From Bacteroidales bacterium (GTDB lineage: Bacteria; Bacteroidota; Bacteroidia; Bacteroidales; WCHB1-69), in contig JAIRTU010000156.1 of the NCBI GenBank assembly GCA_031254735.1, positions 1-8,477 of the forward strand: a stretch of DNA of 8,477 nt, written 5' to 3'. Shown here piece by piece: positions 1-7,538 of this stretch; position 1 is the first letter of the stretch; every line of letters starts with the position of its first letter. The notes below the pieces were generated by a model. The model searched no databases. It was not told the DNA's origin and saw nothing but the letters and a program-made list of their open reading frames with translations. Both the position numbers and the translations under genes were made by a program.

Positions 1-1
1 G

Positions 2-112
2 TATACCTGCATGGAATCTCCCGACAAAGTCCGCATTACCCAAAGCAGCATTACCGTCATGCGATAAAATAACAATAAAATCATTGTTAAATGTATTTGA
101 CAATAAAAACAT
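2..112 (-). other. Possible 5' fragment of a minus-strand ORF, or an intergenic repeat
   Basis: An open frame on the minus strand starts at an ATG inside the 28-base repeats (112-110) and runs 37 codons off the left edge. Its inner part reads SHDGNAALGNADFVGRF, which looks protein-like and is less AT-rich than its surroundings. The same DNA is also open on the plus strand, in a frame that ends at a TAA at 64-66, so coding sense is ambiguous. Short open frames of this composition also arise from dispersed non-coding repeats. I do not recognise a family. It is listed so the left edge is not left blank; a real gene here is doubtful. Confidence 0.15.
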
Positions 113-176
113 TGTTGAATGCGTTTAGCAATAAAAACATTGTTGAATGCGTTTGACAATAAAAACATTGTTGAAT
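73..176. repeat. Four 28-base tandem repeats, each with an inverted repeat
   Basis: Four copies start at 73, 101, 129 and 157, a strict 28-base period. The last is cut after 20 bases, at 176. Copies 2 and 3 differ at only two positions and copy 1 is more diverged. Every copy holds CAAT-N6-ATTG. In copies 1, 2 and 4 this extends to ACAAT-N6-ATTGT (72-87, 100-115, 156-171), an imperfect dyad like the half-sites of a dimeric DNA-binding protein. Each full copy ends in TGnnTTTG or TGnnTTTA, close to the Bacteroidota -7 motif. The array ends 16 bases before the first NTPase gene, so a regulatory role is likely by position. The binding protein is unknown; the winged-helix regions of the two NTPases make autoregulation conceivable. 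Confidence 0.85.
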
Positions 177-181
177 ATAAA
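153..181 (+). promoter_or_regulatory. Possible promoter of the NTPase pair (TTGACA-N17-TATAAA)
   Basis: TTGACA at 153-158, a 17-base spacer and TATAAA at 176-181 match the classical sigma-70 pattern. The -35 lies in repeat copy 3 and copy 4 forms most of the spacer, so a protein bound to copy 4 would block it. Only 11 bases separate the -10 from the ATG at 193, so a transcript would be almost leaderless. Bacteroidota normally use TTTG/TAnnTTTG instead. The alternative is a promoter inside the repeats (TTTG at 96-99 with TGCGTTTA at 120-127, or TTTA at 124-127 with TGCGTTTG at 148-155), which would give a longer leader. Confidence 0.35.
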
Positions 182-192
182 ATAAATAAAAA

Positions 193-1380
193 ATGAAGAC
201 AGCATGGAAAGACCCGAAAACAAATATCGGAGGTGTCGCAAGAGGAGAGTATTATTATCCGAGAACATCAATTATAGAGGAAATATGGAGAGTGTTGGAG
301 AAAGGAAATTCTGTTTTGATTGCAGCGCCTCGCAGAGTTGGGAAAACATCCATTATGCAATATCTGAACGAAAACCCGAAAGATGAGTATGAAACAGTTT
401 TCAGCAATATACAGGGAATAGATTCTGCCGATGAATTATATCGGCGTATTTTCGATTTGATATTCAGCCGTTTAAAAAGGAGAAAAAAGATTTTTAAACA
501 AATAATGATTTATTTAAAAACGAGAAATATTACGGAAGTTGATATAAAAGGTAAAATAAAAATGGAAAAAGCAGCAATTGATTTTGAAATGGAGTTAGGT
601 AAACTTATTCACGAAATAGATACTTCAAAAAAAATAAAGATCATTTTATTGCTGGACGAATTGCCGGAAGTGTTATTCAGATTGCATAAAGCAGGTAAAA
701 CTGATGAAGCCATTTCTGTTTTGAAAAATATGCGGGAATGGCGGCAAAATTCGAGAAATAGAAATATTTTATTTGTGTTTGCCGGTTCGGTTGGGATTCA
801 TTATGTTACTAACATAATCGACAGGAGATCGGCGGTTTTGAATGATTTATCGGAAATTGATTGTCCGCCATTGGAAAAAGATGAATTTCCTGCCTATATC
901 CAATGGGCGACCGATAAGTCTACCGTTCAATACAGTGAGGATTTAATACATTATTTGGCGGGAAAAATACAATATTTTGTGCCTTATTTTATCAACTTGA
1001 TGCTTGACGAAATAAATATCACGGCAAGAAAGAGCAATCAACCATCTATTAATCGATCTATTATAGATACTTCTTTTGAAAAGATTTCCCAAGGAAATCA
1101 ATATTTTTCCGATTGGGAAGCACGTTTGAGAGATTATATGCAAGAAAGCGACTATGCGTTTTGTAACGAATTGTTGACCTATTTGGCGCATAAAGAGGAT
1201 TTAACCCTTGAAATTATTTACGACAAAGCCGTCAAGCACGGAATAACAGATAGTTATATGAGTCAGATAGACAACTTGAAAAAAGATGGATATATTGCGG
1301 AAAAAGACGGAAGGTTTTCTTTTGTCTCTCCATTTTTAAAAGCATATTGGAAACACGCAAACCCCGTATATCATGGATAA
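193..1380 (+). CDS. P-loop ATPase of the archaeal-ATPase/STAND-like (MNS) type, with C-terminal winged helix
   Basis: This 395-residue protein has the layout of the 'ATP-binding protein' family related to archaeal ATPases. Residues 12-35 form the N-terminal lead-in (GGVARGEYYYPR). The Walker A is APRRVGKTS (45-53), with Ala in place of the first Gly and K51/T52 for phosphate binding. The Walker B is KIIILLLDE ending at D155/E156. A sensor-1-like strand, FVFAGSVG, lies at 194-201. The last 75 residues (about 320-393) look like a winged helix (a helix-rich stretch, then a GYIAEKDGRFSFVSP beta wing). No signal peptide, membrane segment or effector domain is visible, so it is probably cytosolic. 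The start has no Shine-Dalgarno, only an A-rich leader, as is usual in Bacteroidota. The 3' end overlaps the next gene by 8 bases, so the two are co-transcribed and probably translationally coupled. ATP binding is well supported; the biological role is not known. It could be one half of a sensing or defence NTPase pair. Confidence 0.85.
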   Translation: MKTAWKDPKTNIGGVARGEYYYPRTSIIEEIWRVLEKGNSVLIAAPRRVGKTSIMQYLNENPKDEYETVFSNIQGIDSADELYRRIFDLIFSRLKRRKKIFKQIMIYLKTRNITEVDIKGKIKMEKAAIDFEMELGKLIHEIDTSKKIKIILLLDELPEVLFRLHKAGKTDEAISVLKNMREWRQNSRNRNILFVFAGSVGIHYVTNIIDRRSAVLNDLSEIDCPPLEKDEFPAYIQWATDKSTVQYSEDLIHYLAGKIQYFVPYFINLMLDEINITARKSNQPSINRSIIDTSFEKISQGNQYFSDWEARLRDYMQESDYAFCNELLTYLAHKEDLTLEIIYDKAVKHGITDSYMSQIDNLKKDGYIAEKDGRFSFVSPFLKAYWKHANPVYHG

Positions 1381-3772
1381 TAAGACATACAACAATTATA
1401 TGAAGACTTCTCCTGTTTATCAGTTTGCCAACAATGATGACGATGCTGTTGTGAAAAATTTTATTGTTAGGCAAGTTGAATTTCAGACAATTATAAGCAG
1501 GTTGAAAGATAAATCGAATAAAGATTCGTTGCAACACGAACTCATTTTGGGCAGAAGAGGCAGTGGAAAATCAACATTGCTGAAACGAATTGAAGTCGAA
1601 ATAAGGAAAACGCCGGCACTTGAAAAAAAATATATTCCTGTTAATCCGGCAGAAGAACAAGCCGGCATATATCGTCTTTTCGATCTGTGGGAACAGGTTT
1701 TGAATGAACTTTCAAGTTATCTGAAACAAGAAATAAATGTAAAAGATTTTTTTGAATTTTCGAGTGAACAGGAATATGCGAGATATTTATACGAAATCAT
1801 TCATCAAATAAGTACAACACACAAAAAGAAAATTGTACTGTTGTTGGATAATTTTGATCGGATTGTTGAAAATTTTACAGACGATGGACATCTGTTGCGC
1901 GAAATATTAATCAATTACAACGACGTCGCATTGATTACGGCAAGTACACGCATGGATGAACATTTTTGGCGTTATGATAAACCTTTTTATGAGTTTTTCA
2001 GAAAACACCGCTTGGAAACATTGAGCAAAAAAGAAACGATTGAACTTCTTGAATCTTGGAGTGTTTCTCTAAACGTTCCTCAAATAAAGAAATTTATCGA
2101 AAAATATCCCGGAAAAGTAGAAAATATCCGTCTGCTCACCGATGGACTTCCTCGAACCATGCGGTTTTTTATGGAAATTATTCTTCACAACGAAAAAACC
2201 GTAGATGTGGATTTCTTGAAAAAAATAATGGACGAAGCTACGCCTCAATATCAGGAACGCCTCAATTATCTTACGCCTCAACTGCGGAAAATAGTTTTGG
2301 AAATGGCATTTCTTTGGGAAGCATGTTCTACAAAACAGTTGGTGGAAAAATGCAAAATGGAAAGCAAACTCATCTCGGCAAATCTGAAAATATTAGCCGA
2401 CAAAGGAATTATTGATACCATTTCTACAAACAAAAGAAATAATTTATACCGTATTTCCGAACGGTTTTTCAATATGTGGTTGATTGTTACACAGGGCAAT
2501 CCCGAACAAAAACGAAAAGTACGATGGTTGAGCGTTTTTCTGGAAAATTGGTACAATGCAAACGAGTTGCAAGAACTTGCAAAAACGCATATCGACAACC
2601 TGAAACAGAAAAAATTAAAAGGAGAAGAAGCTCTTCTTTTATCCAAAGGATTTTGTCAGAGTCGCTTTATACCAACAGCTGTTCGAGATCAAATTATTGA
2701 ATTGACCAAACAGCAAATAGATTTAAATGAAGACCAAATTGTCGGACTGCCCGAAAGTATAGCACAGATAATAAATAAAATAGATGATTGTATCCATTCA
2801 AAAAACTTTAAAAAATCGCATGAACTAATTGATTCTATAGAAAATGAATCTGACGGATTTAAAGAATTTGCAAAAGGCTATATTTATGGAATGCAAGAAA
2901 AATACAAAGAAGTCGAAAAATATTATTTGTTGGCGATAAAAAAAGGAGAGAATGAGGCGTTGAACAATTTAGCCTCATTATACGCAGACCAAGAAAAATA
3001 CAAAGAAGCTGAAAAATATTATTTGTTGGCGATAGAGAAAGGAAATAATAAAGCATTATTCAATTTAGCCTCACTATACAAAGACCAAGAAAAATACAAA
3101 GAAGCTGAAAAATATTATTTGTTGGCGATAGAAGAAGGAGATAATAAAGCACTAAACAATTTAGCCCTATTATACCGGAAGCAAGAAAAACACAAAGAAG
3201 CCGAAAAATATTACTTATTGGCAATAGAAAAAGATGTTCATGAGGCATTAAACAATTTAGCCTCATTGTACGCAGACCAAGAAAAATATAAAGAAGCTGA
3301 AAAATATTACTTATTGGCGATAAAGGAAGGTGTTCATGAAGCATTGTGGAATCTCACTTCCATGTATTATCTCAACAATCAACATAAAGAAAAAGCCGGA
3401 GAATATATTCAAAAGATCAATGAAGAACATCCTTTTTTATTGTTGGAAGAAATTTGGTGCGGTATATTTAATGATGTGGAAAACAGAATTTTTGCCGCAT
3501 TAAGAAAAGAAGACGGTGGATACCAAGCTGAATTTATAACTCGCTTATTGGTTCATAATCAAAATACGTTGGTGTATAAAGCGTTTACGAATCCTGAGTT
3601 TGGGCAAAAATTACAGGATAAATACAAAGTATTGTATTATGCCTGTTTAATTTTAAACTATAAGCATAAAGAAGAAAGTAATTTGTTGCTTAAAATTCCG
3701 CCGGAATTGGAGACTCCTCTCAATGATGTATTGGAAACAATCGCTTCTTTGAAAGAATTTTACAGGAAATAA
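1373..3772 (+). CDS. STAND-like P-loop NTPase with winged helix and TPR/Sel1-like repeat array
   Basis: This is a 799-residue multidomain protein. The Walker A is GRRGSGKS (60-67). The Walker B is IVLLLDNFD (154-162), with Asn160 after the key Asp159 where Glu or Asp is usual. A sensor-like strand, ALITAST, lies at 186-192, and DGLPR (257-261) resembles the GxP motif of STAND NTPases. A winged-helix region covers about 303-373, followed by a helical linker (380-496). TPR/Sel1-like repeats of 32 residues run from about 497 to 687, with consensus KYKEAEKYYLLAI. An uncharacterised helical tail (about 690-799) contains IPPELETPLNDV. The start at 1373 lies in the ATGGATAA overlap with the upstream gene; Met10 is the only nearby alternative. 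In STAND proteins the repeat domain senses a ligand or partner and the NTPase switches state; applying that here is inference. No nuclease, TIR, protease or membrane segment is recognisable, so any effector is cryptic or elsewhere. The gene is AT-rich compared with nifJ. Confidence 0.85.
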   Translation: MDNKTYNNYMKTSPVYQFANNDDDAVVKNFIVRQVEFQTIISRLKDKSNKDSLQHELILGRRGSGKSTLLKRIEVEIRKTPALEKKYIPVNPAEEQAGIYRLFDLWEQVLNELSSYLKQEINVKDFFEFSSEQEYARYLYEIIHQISTTHKKKIVLLLDNFDRIVENFTDDGHLLREILINYNDVALITASTRMDEHFWRYDKPFYEFFRKHRLETLSKKETIELLESWSVSLNVPQIKKFIEKYPGKVENIRLLTDGLPRTMRFFMEIILHNEKTVDVDFLKKIMDEATPQYQERLNYLTPQLRKIVLEMAFLWEACSTKQLVEKCKMESKLISANLKILADKGIIDTISTNKRNNLYRISERFFNMWLIVTQGNPEQKRKVRWLSVFLENWYNANELQELAKTHIDNLKQKKLKGEEALLLSKGFCQSRFIPTAVRDQIIELTKQQIDLNEDQIVGLPESIAQIINKIDDCIHSKNFKKSHELIDSIENESDGFKEFAKGYIYGMQEKYKEVEKYYLLAIKKGENEALNNLASLYADQEKYKEAEKYYLLAIEKGNNKALFNLASLYKDQEKYKEAEKYYLLAIEEGDNKALNNLALLYRKQEKHKEAEKYYLLAIEKDVHEALNNLASLYADQEKYKEAEKYYLLAIKEGVHEALWNLTSMYYLNNQHKEKAGEYIQKINEEHPFLLLEEIWCGIFNDVENRIFAALRKEDGGYQAEFITRLLVHNQNTLVYKAFTNPEFGQKLQDKYKVLYYACLILNYKHKEESNLLLKIPPELETPLNDVLETIASLKEFYRK
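2957..3340 (+). repeat. 96-base in-frame tandem repeats encoding TPR/Sel1-like units
   Basis: Four complete 96-base units start at 2957, 3053, 3149 and 3245. They encode 32-residue helical hairpins (ALNNLASLYADQEKYKEAEK followed by YYLLAIEKG). A partial unit precedes them from 2861 and a degenerate one follows from 3341. Units 1 and 2 are almost identical at the nucleotide level, including synonymous positions, over the KYKEAEKYYLLAI stretch. Unit 3 is the most diverged of the four (RKQEKHKEAEK). Such DNA-level identity points to recent duplication or ongoing homogenisation, so copy number may vary between strains without breaking the frame. Confidence 0.9.
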
Positions 3773-3780
3773 CATTGAAA

Positions 3781-3806
3781 AAGCCCCTAACTTTCGTTAA
3801 GGGCTT
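3781..3806. terminator. Bidirectional rho-independent terminator
   Basis: An 11-base stem (AAGCCCCTAAC at 3781-3791 with GTTAAGGGCTT at 3796-3806, one mismatch) encloses a TTTC loop. On the plus strand the stem is followed, after a short G/T stretch, by a T run at 3817-3823. On the minus strand a run of five T (complement of 3778-3782) ends the stem directly. It lies between the stops of the convergent NTPase gene (3772) and nifJ (3837), so it can serve both transcripts. Confidence 0.85.
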
Positions 3807-3836
3807 TGGGTTTGTGTTTTTTTAAATAAAAGTTAA

Positions 3837-6800
3837 CTATTCAGCCAAACGTTTGTATTGATTGTATCTCCATTCGGCGTTTTCCTGTGTTGCTTTAAAG
3901 AGTTCTTTTGCTTCGTCGGGGAATGTTTTCACCAGAGAAGAATAACGAACTTCGTGCATCAGAAAATCTTGGAATTTTGTCCAATCGGGTTCTTTGCTGT
4001 CTAAAACAAACGGATTTTGGTCAGTCCCTTCCAACGCCGGATTGTATCTCCACAAATGCCAATAACCGCTTTCCACCGCCATTTTTTCTTCTGTCTGTGT
4101 GCGTGTCATACCTGTTTTGATACCGTGGTTGATACAGGGTGCGTAGCAAATAACAATAGAAGGTCCATTGTACGCTTCCGCCTCTTTGATCGCTTTGAAA
4201 TATTGTGCTTGACTTGCTCCCATAGCCACCTGTGCCACGTAAACATAACCATACGATTTGGCGATCATGCCTAAATCTTTTTTACGGATTTTCTTTCCGG
4301 AAGTGGCAAATTTGGCAACCGCACCGGCAGGAGTAGATTTCGACGACTGTCCGCCTGTGTTGGAATACACTTCGGTATCCAATACCAATACATTTACATT
4401 TTCTCCCGAAGCCAATACGTGATCCAATCCGCCGAAACCAATGTCATACGCCCAACCGTCGCCGCCGATTATCCATTGCGATTTCTTTACAAAATACTGC
4501 TTTAACTCTAAAAGTTCTTTGCATAAAGTACAAGCGGGACAATTGCAAGTTGTTTCGCCTGCTGCCTTTTGTGCTTTTACCTGTTGAAGTTTGTCGGCGT
4601 ATTCAGCACCTGCCTTTTCAAGAAATGCTATCGCTTCATCAATAGACATAATTCCCCATTGAAGTGCAGCAATGTATTCGTCAGCGGCTTTTTTGCCTGA
4701 TGCACCGCCGTCGTTCATATTGTTGAGCCATGTTTGGGCAGCATCTTTAATCTTTTGATGTGTCCATTCAATTGCCATCAATGCGTTTGTTTTTTCTACA
4801 ACGCGGTCTCGCATTTGACGAGTGGCGGTTGCCATACCCAAACCATATTCTGCATTGTCTTCAAACAAAGAGTTAGCCCAAGCCGGTCCGAAGCCCGATT
4901 TATAATTCTTGCAATAAGGCGTTGCCGGTGCAGAACCTCCATAAATGGAAGAACAGCCTGTTGCATTGGCAATCATCATCTGCTCGCCAAACAGCTGTGT
5001 AATGGTTTTGATATAAGGCGTTTCGCCACAGCCCGCACAAGCACCCGAAAACTCAAACAAAGGTTGTGCAAACTGACTGTTCTTAACATTTGCCGTTTTG
5101 TCGATCAGGTGGTCTTTGTACGAAACTTTTTTCTCCATATAATTCCAACGATCAGCCTCTGCCAATTGCGTTTCGAGCGGTTTCATCTCTAAGGCTTTTG
5201 TTTTTGCGGGACATACATCGGCACAGTTGCCGCAACCTGTACAATCCAACACCGACACCTGTATTTTAAATTCCAAACCTGCAAAATCTTTTCCGACAGC
5301 TTTTAATGTCGTGGTGTTTGCAGGAGCATTTTTCATCTCGTTTTCGTCCAACAAAAACGGACGAATGGCAGCGTGAGGACACACCAACGAACATTGATTG
5401 CATTGAATACAGTTTTCGGAAACCCATTGAGGAACATTTACCGCCACTCCGCGTTTTTCGTAAGCAGTTGTCCCTGCGGGGAAAGTGCCGTCTTCATAAC
5501 CGTTGAAAGCACTCACGGGAAGATCGTTTCCTTTTTGTGCCAACATCGGCTCAACAATATTTTTGATAAATGCGGGAATATCGCGATTGTCTGTTTCCTG
5601 TTTCAGTTCGATGTTTGCCCACGCTGCCGGAATGTCTACTTTGGTAACATTCGCACCGGCATCTACGGCGTCGTAATTCATCTTGACAATCTGTTCTCCT
5701 TTGCGTCCGTACGATTTCTCGATGGCTTTTTTCATTTCTTTCACGGCCAACTCGTAAGGAATTACTTCGGATATTTTGAAAAATGCCGATTGTAAAATGG
5801 TGTTGGTACGATTGCCCAAACCAATTTTTGCAGCAATGGCAGTCGCATCGATAATATACATATTAATATTATTTACTGCCAAATATTTTTTCACATGATC
5901 GGGAAGTTGATTTTTTGTACCTTCTACATCCCAAATGGAATTATACAGGAAAGTACCGCCTTTTTTCAATCCTTTCAGACAGTCGTATTTATGAATATAC
6001 GCCGGCACATGAACCGCCACAAAATCGGGAGTGTTCACCAGATAAGGTGCAGGAATAGGATAATCGCCAAACCGCAAATGCGAACAGGTATATCCGCCCG
6101 ATTTCTTACTGTCGTAATCGAAATAGGCTTGACAATATTTATCGGTGGTTTCACCAATAATTTTGATGGAATTTTTGTTTGCACCAACCGTTCCGTCTGC
6201 TCCCAAACCGTAAAATTTAGCCTCAAATGTTCCTTTGGGAAGAACAACAATTTCGGGAAGCATCGGAAGCGATTTGTTGGTAACATCATCTACAATTCCG
6301 ATAGTAAATTGATTTTTAGGTTTTTGAGCTGAAAGATTGTCAAACACCGCCATTATTTGAGAAGGCGTTGTATCTTTGGAAGACAATCCGTAACGTCCGC
6401 CGATAATCATTGGTCGTCTGTCGGGGGTTTGAGCAAATGCCTCTACCACATCTAAATACAATGGGTCGCCGTTAGCGCCCAATTCTTTTGTTCTGTCTAA
6501 TACACAAATACGTTGTGCCGTTTTGGGAAGAACGTCCATCATGTATTTCACCGAAAACGGACGATACAGATGTACGCTTATCAAGCCTGTTTTTTTACCC
6601 TCGCTGTTGAGTTTGTCAATAACGGTTTTGATTGTTTCGGTTACAGAACCCATTGCCACAATCACATCTGTTGCGTCTGCCGCACCGTAATAGGTAAACG
6701 GTGCATATTGACGACCTGTAATTTTGCTCATTTCTTTCATGTAATCAGCCACAATGTCGGGGATTGCATCATAGAATTTGTTTTGTGCCTCGCGTGTCTG

Positions 6801-7481
6801 GAAATAAATATCTGGATTTTGAGCCGTTCCTCGTGTAACGGAATGTTCGGGGTTTAAAGCATTGTCGCGATATGCTTTTAATGCTTTTCGATCGATCAAT
6901 TTTGCCACTTGGTCTTGATTGGTCGATTCTACTTTCTGTATTTCGTGCGAAGTACGGAATCCGTCAAAAAAGTGCAAGAAAGGCACTCTTGTTTTGATAG
7001 CCGCCAAATGAGCCACCGGAGCGATGTCCATAATTTCCTGTACCGAACCTGTTGCCAACATCGCAAAACCCGTTTGGCGGGTACTCATCACATCGGAATG
7101 ATCGCCGAAAATAGAAAGAGCCTGTGCCGCCAAAGCACGCGCCGACACATGAAAAACGCCCGGAAGCAATTCTCCCGCAATTTTGTACATATTGGGAATC
7201 ATCAACAATAATCCCTGAGACGCCGTAAAAGTGGAGGTTAACGCTCCTGCCTGCAACGAACCGTGAACAGCACCTGCCGCACCCGCCTCCGACTGCATTT
7301 CTACTACTTTAACCGTTTCTCCGAAAATGTTTTTCCGACCAAAAGCCGACCATTCGTCCACATATTCTGCCATTGTAGAAGACGGCGTAATGGGATAAAT
7401 GGCTGCCACTTCGCTGAACATGTATGCAACATGGGCTGCCGCTTGGTTTCCATCGCATGTCATAAATTTTTTCTCTGCCAT
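3837..7481 (-). CDS. nifJ: Pyruvate:ferredoxin (flavodoxin) oxidoreductase, single-chain
   Basis: The enzyme oxidises pyruvate with CoA to acetyl-CoA and CO2 and passes the electrons to ferredoxin or flavodoxin in the cytosol. The 1214 residues match the full one-chain homodimeric form (about 1200). Domain order is as expected. The N-terminal pyruvate/TPP region has YPITPSS at 29-35. Domain II and the gamma-type domain (YGLGADGTVGANKNSIK, 424-440) follow, then the EKR segment (EKRG, 675-678). A two-cluster ferredoxin domain uses C691/C694/C697/C701 and C747/C750/C753/C757. The C-terminal TPP domain has GDG at 1007-1009 and N1041 in YSNTGGQ. Proximal-cluster cysteines are C815, C818, C843 and C1116. 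All key residues are present, so it should be active. An extra CNCPACTLC stretch lies at 979-987. The ATG at 7481 gives the usual MAEKKFMTCDGNQAAAHVAY start, and a Bacteroidota promoter lies about 60 bases upstream. It is a single-gene unit ending at the shared terminator, and appears functionally unrelated to the NTPase pair. Confidence 0.98.
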   Translation of the reverse strand: MAEKKFMTCDGNQAAAHVAYMFSEVAAIYPITPSSTMAEYVDEWSAFGRKNIFGETVKVVEMQSEAGAAGAVHGSLQAGALTSTFTASQGLLLMIPNMYKIAGELLPGVFHVSARALAAQALSIFGDHSDVMSTRQTGFAMLATGSVQEIMDIAPVAHLAAIKTRVPFLHFFDGFRTSHEIQKVESTNQDQVAKLIDRKALKAYRDNALNPEHSVTRGTAQNPDIYFQTREAQNKFYDAIPDIVADYMKEMSKITGRQYAPFTYYGAADATDVIVAMGSVTETIKTVIDKLNSEGKKTGLISVHLYRPFSVKYMMDVLPKTAQRICVLDRTKELGANGDPLYLDVVEAFAQTPDRRPMIIGGRYGLSSKDTTPSQIMAVFDNLSAQKPKNQFTIGIVDDVTNKSLPMLPEIVVLPKGTFEAKFYGLGADGTVGANKNSIKIIGETTDKYCQAYFDYDSKKSGGYTCSHLRFGDYPIPAPYLVNTPDFVAVHVPAYIHKYDCLKGLKKGGTFLYNSIWDVEGTKNQLPDHVKKYLAVNNINMYIIDATAIAAKIGLGNRTNTILQSAFFKISEVIPYELAVKEMKKAIEKSYGRKGEQIVKMNYDAVDAGANVTKVDIPAAWANIELKQETDNRDIPAFIKNIVEPMLAQKGNDLPVSAFNGYEDGTFPAGTTAYEKRGVAVNVPQWVSENCIQCNQCSLVCPHAAIRPFLLDENEMKNAPANTTTLKAVGKDFAGLEFKIQVSVLDCTGCGNCADVCPAKTKALEMKPLETQLAEADRWNYMEKKVSYKDHLIDKTANVKNSQFAQPLFEFSGACAGCGETPYIKTITQLFGEQMMIANATGCSSIYGGSAPATPYCKNYKSGFGPAWANSLFEDNAEYGLGMATATRQMRDRVVEKTNALMAIEWTHQKIKDAAQTWLNNMNDGGASGKKAADEYIAALQWGIMSIDEAIAFLEKAGAEYADKLQQVKAQKAAGETTCNCPACTLCKELLELKQYFVKKSQWIIGGDGWAYDIGFGGLDHVLASGENVNVLVLDTEVYSNTGGQSSKSTPAGAVAKFATSGKKIRKKDLGMIAKSYGYVYVAQVAMGASQAQYFKAIKEAEAYNGPSIVICYAPCINHGIKTGMTRTQTEEKMAVESGYWHLWRYNPALEGTDQNPFVLDSKEPDWTKFQDFLMHEVRYSSLVKTFPDEAKELFKATQENAEWRYNQYKRLAE

Positions 7482-7538
7482 AAATATTTGATATTAAATG
7501 TTATGTATTTTTTGTTCCAAACAAGATTTGTTAATCTG

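Noticed and set aside
73..176. CRISPR array
   Set aside because: The 28-base unit repeats head to tail with no unique spacers between copies, and no cas gene is present.
2056..2700. Overlapping open frames on both strands inside the large NTPase gene
   Set aside because: They lie wholly inside a gene with clear domain structure, have no homology-like motifs and are frame shadows.
2859..3344. Minus-strand frames with repeated leucine-rich peptides
   Set aside because: They are the antisense reading of the 96-base TPR repeats, and their periodicity comes from the coding strand.
3908..7211. Several plus-strand open frames of 70-152 codons antisense to nifJ
   Set aside because: nifJ is full length with all catalytic residues; the antisense frames are Cys/His/Arg-rich noise typical of its complement.
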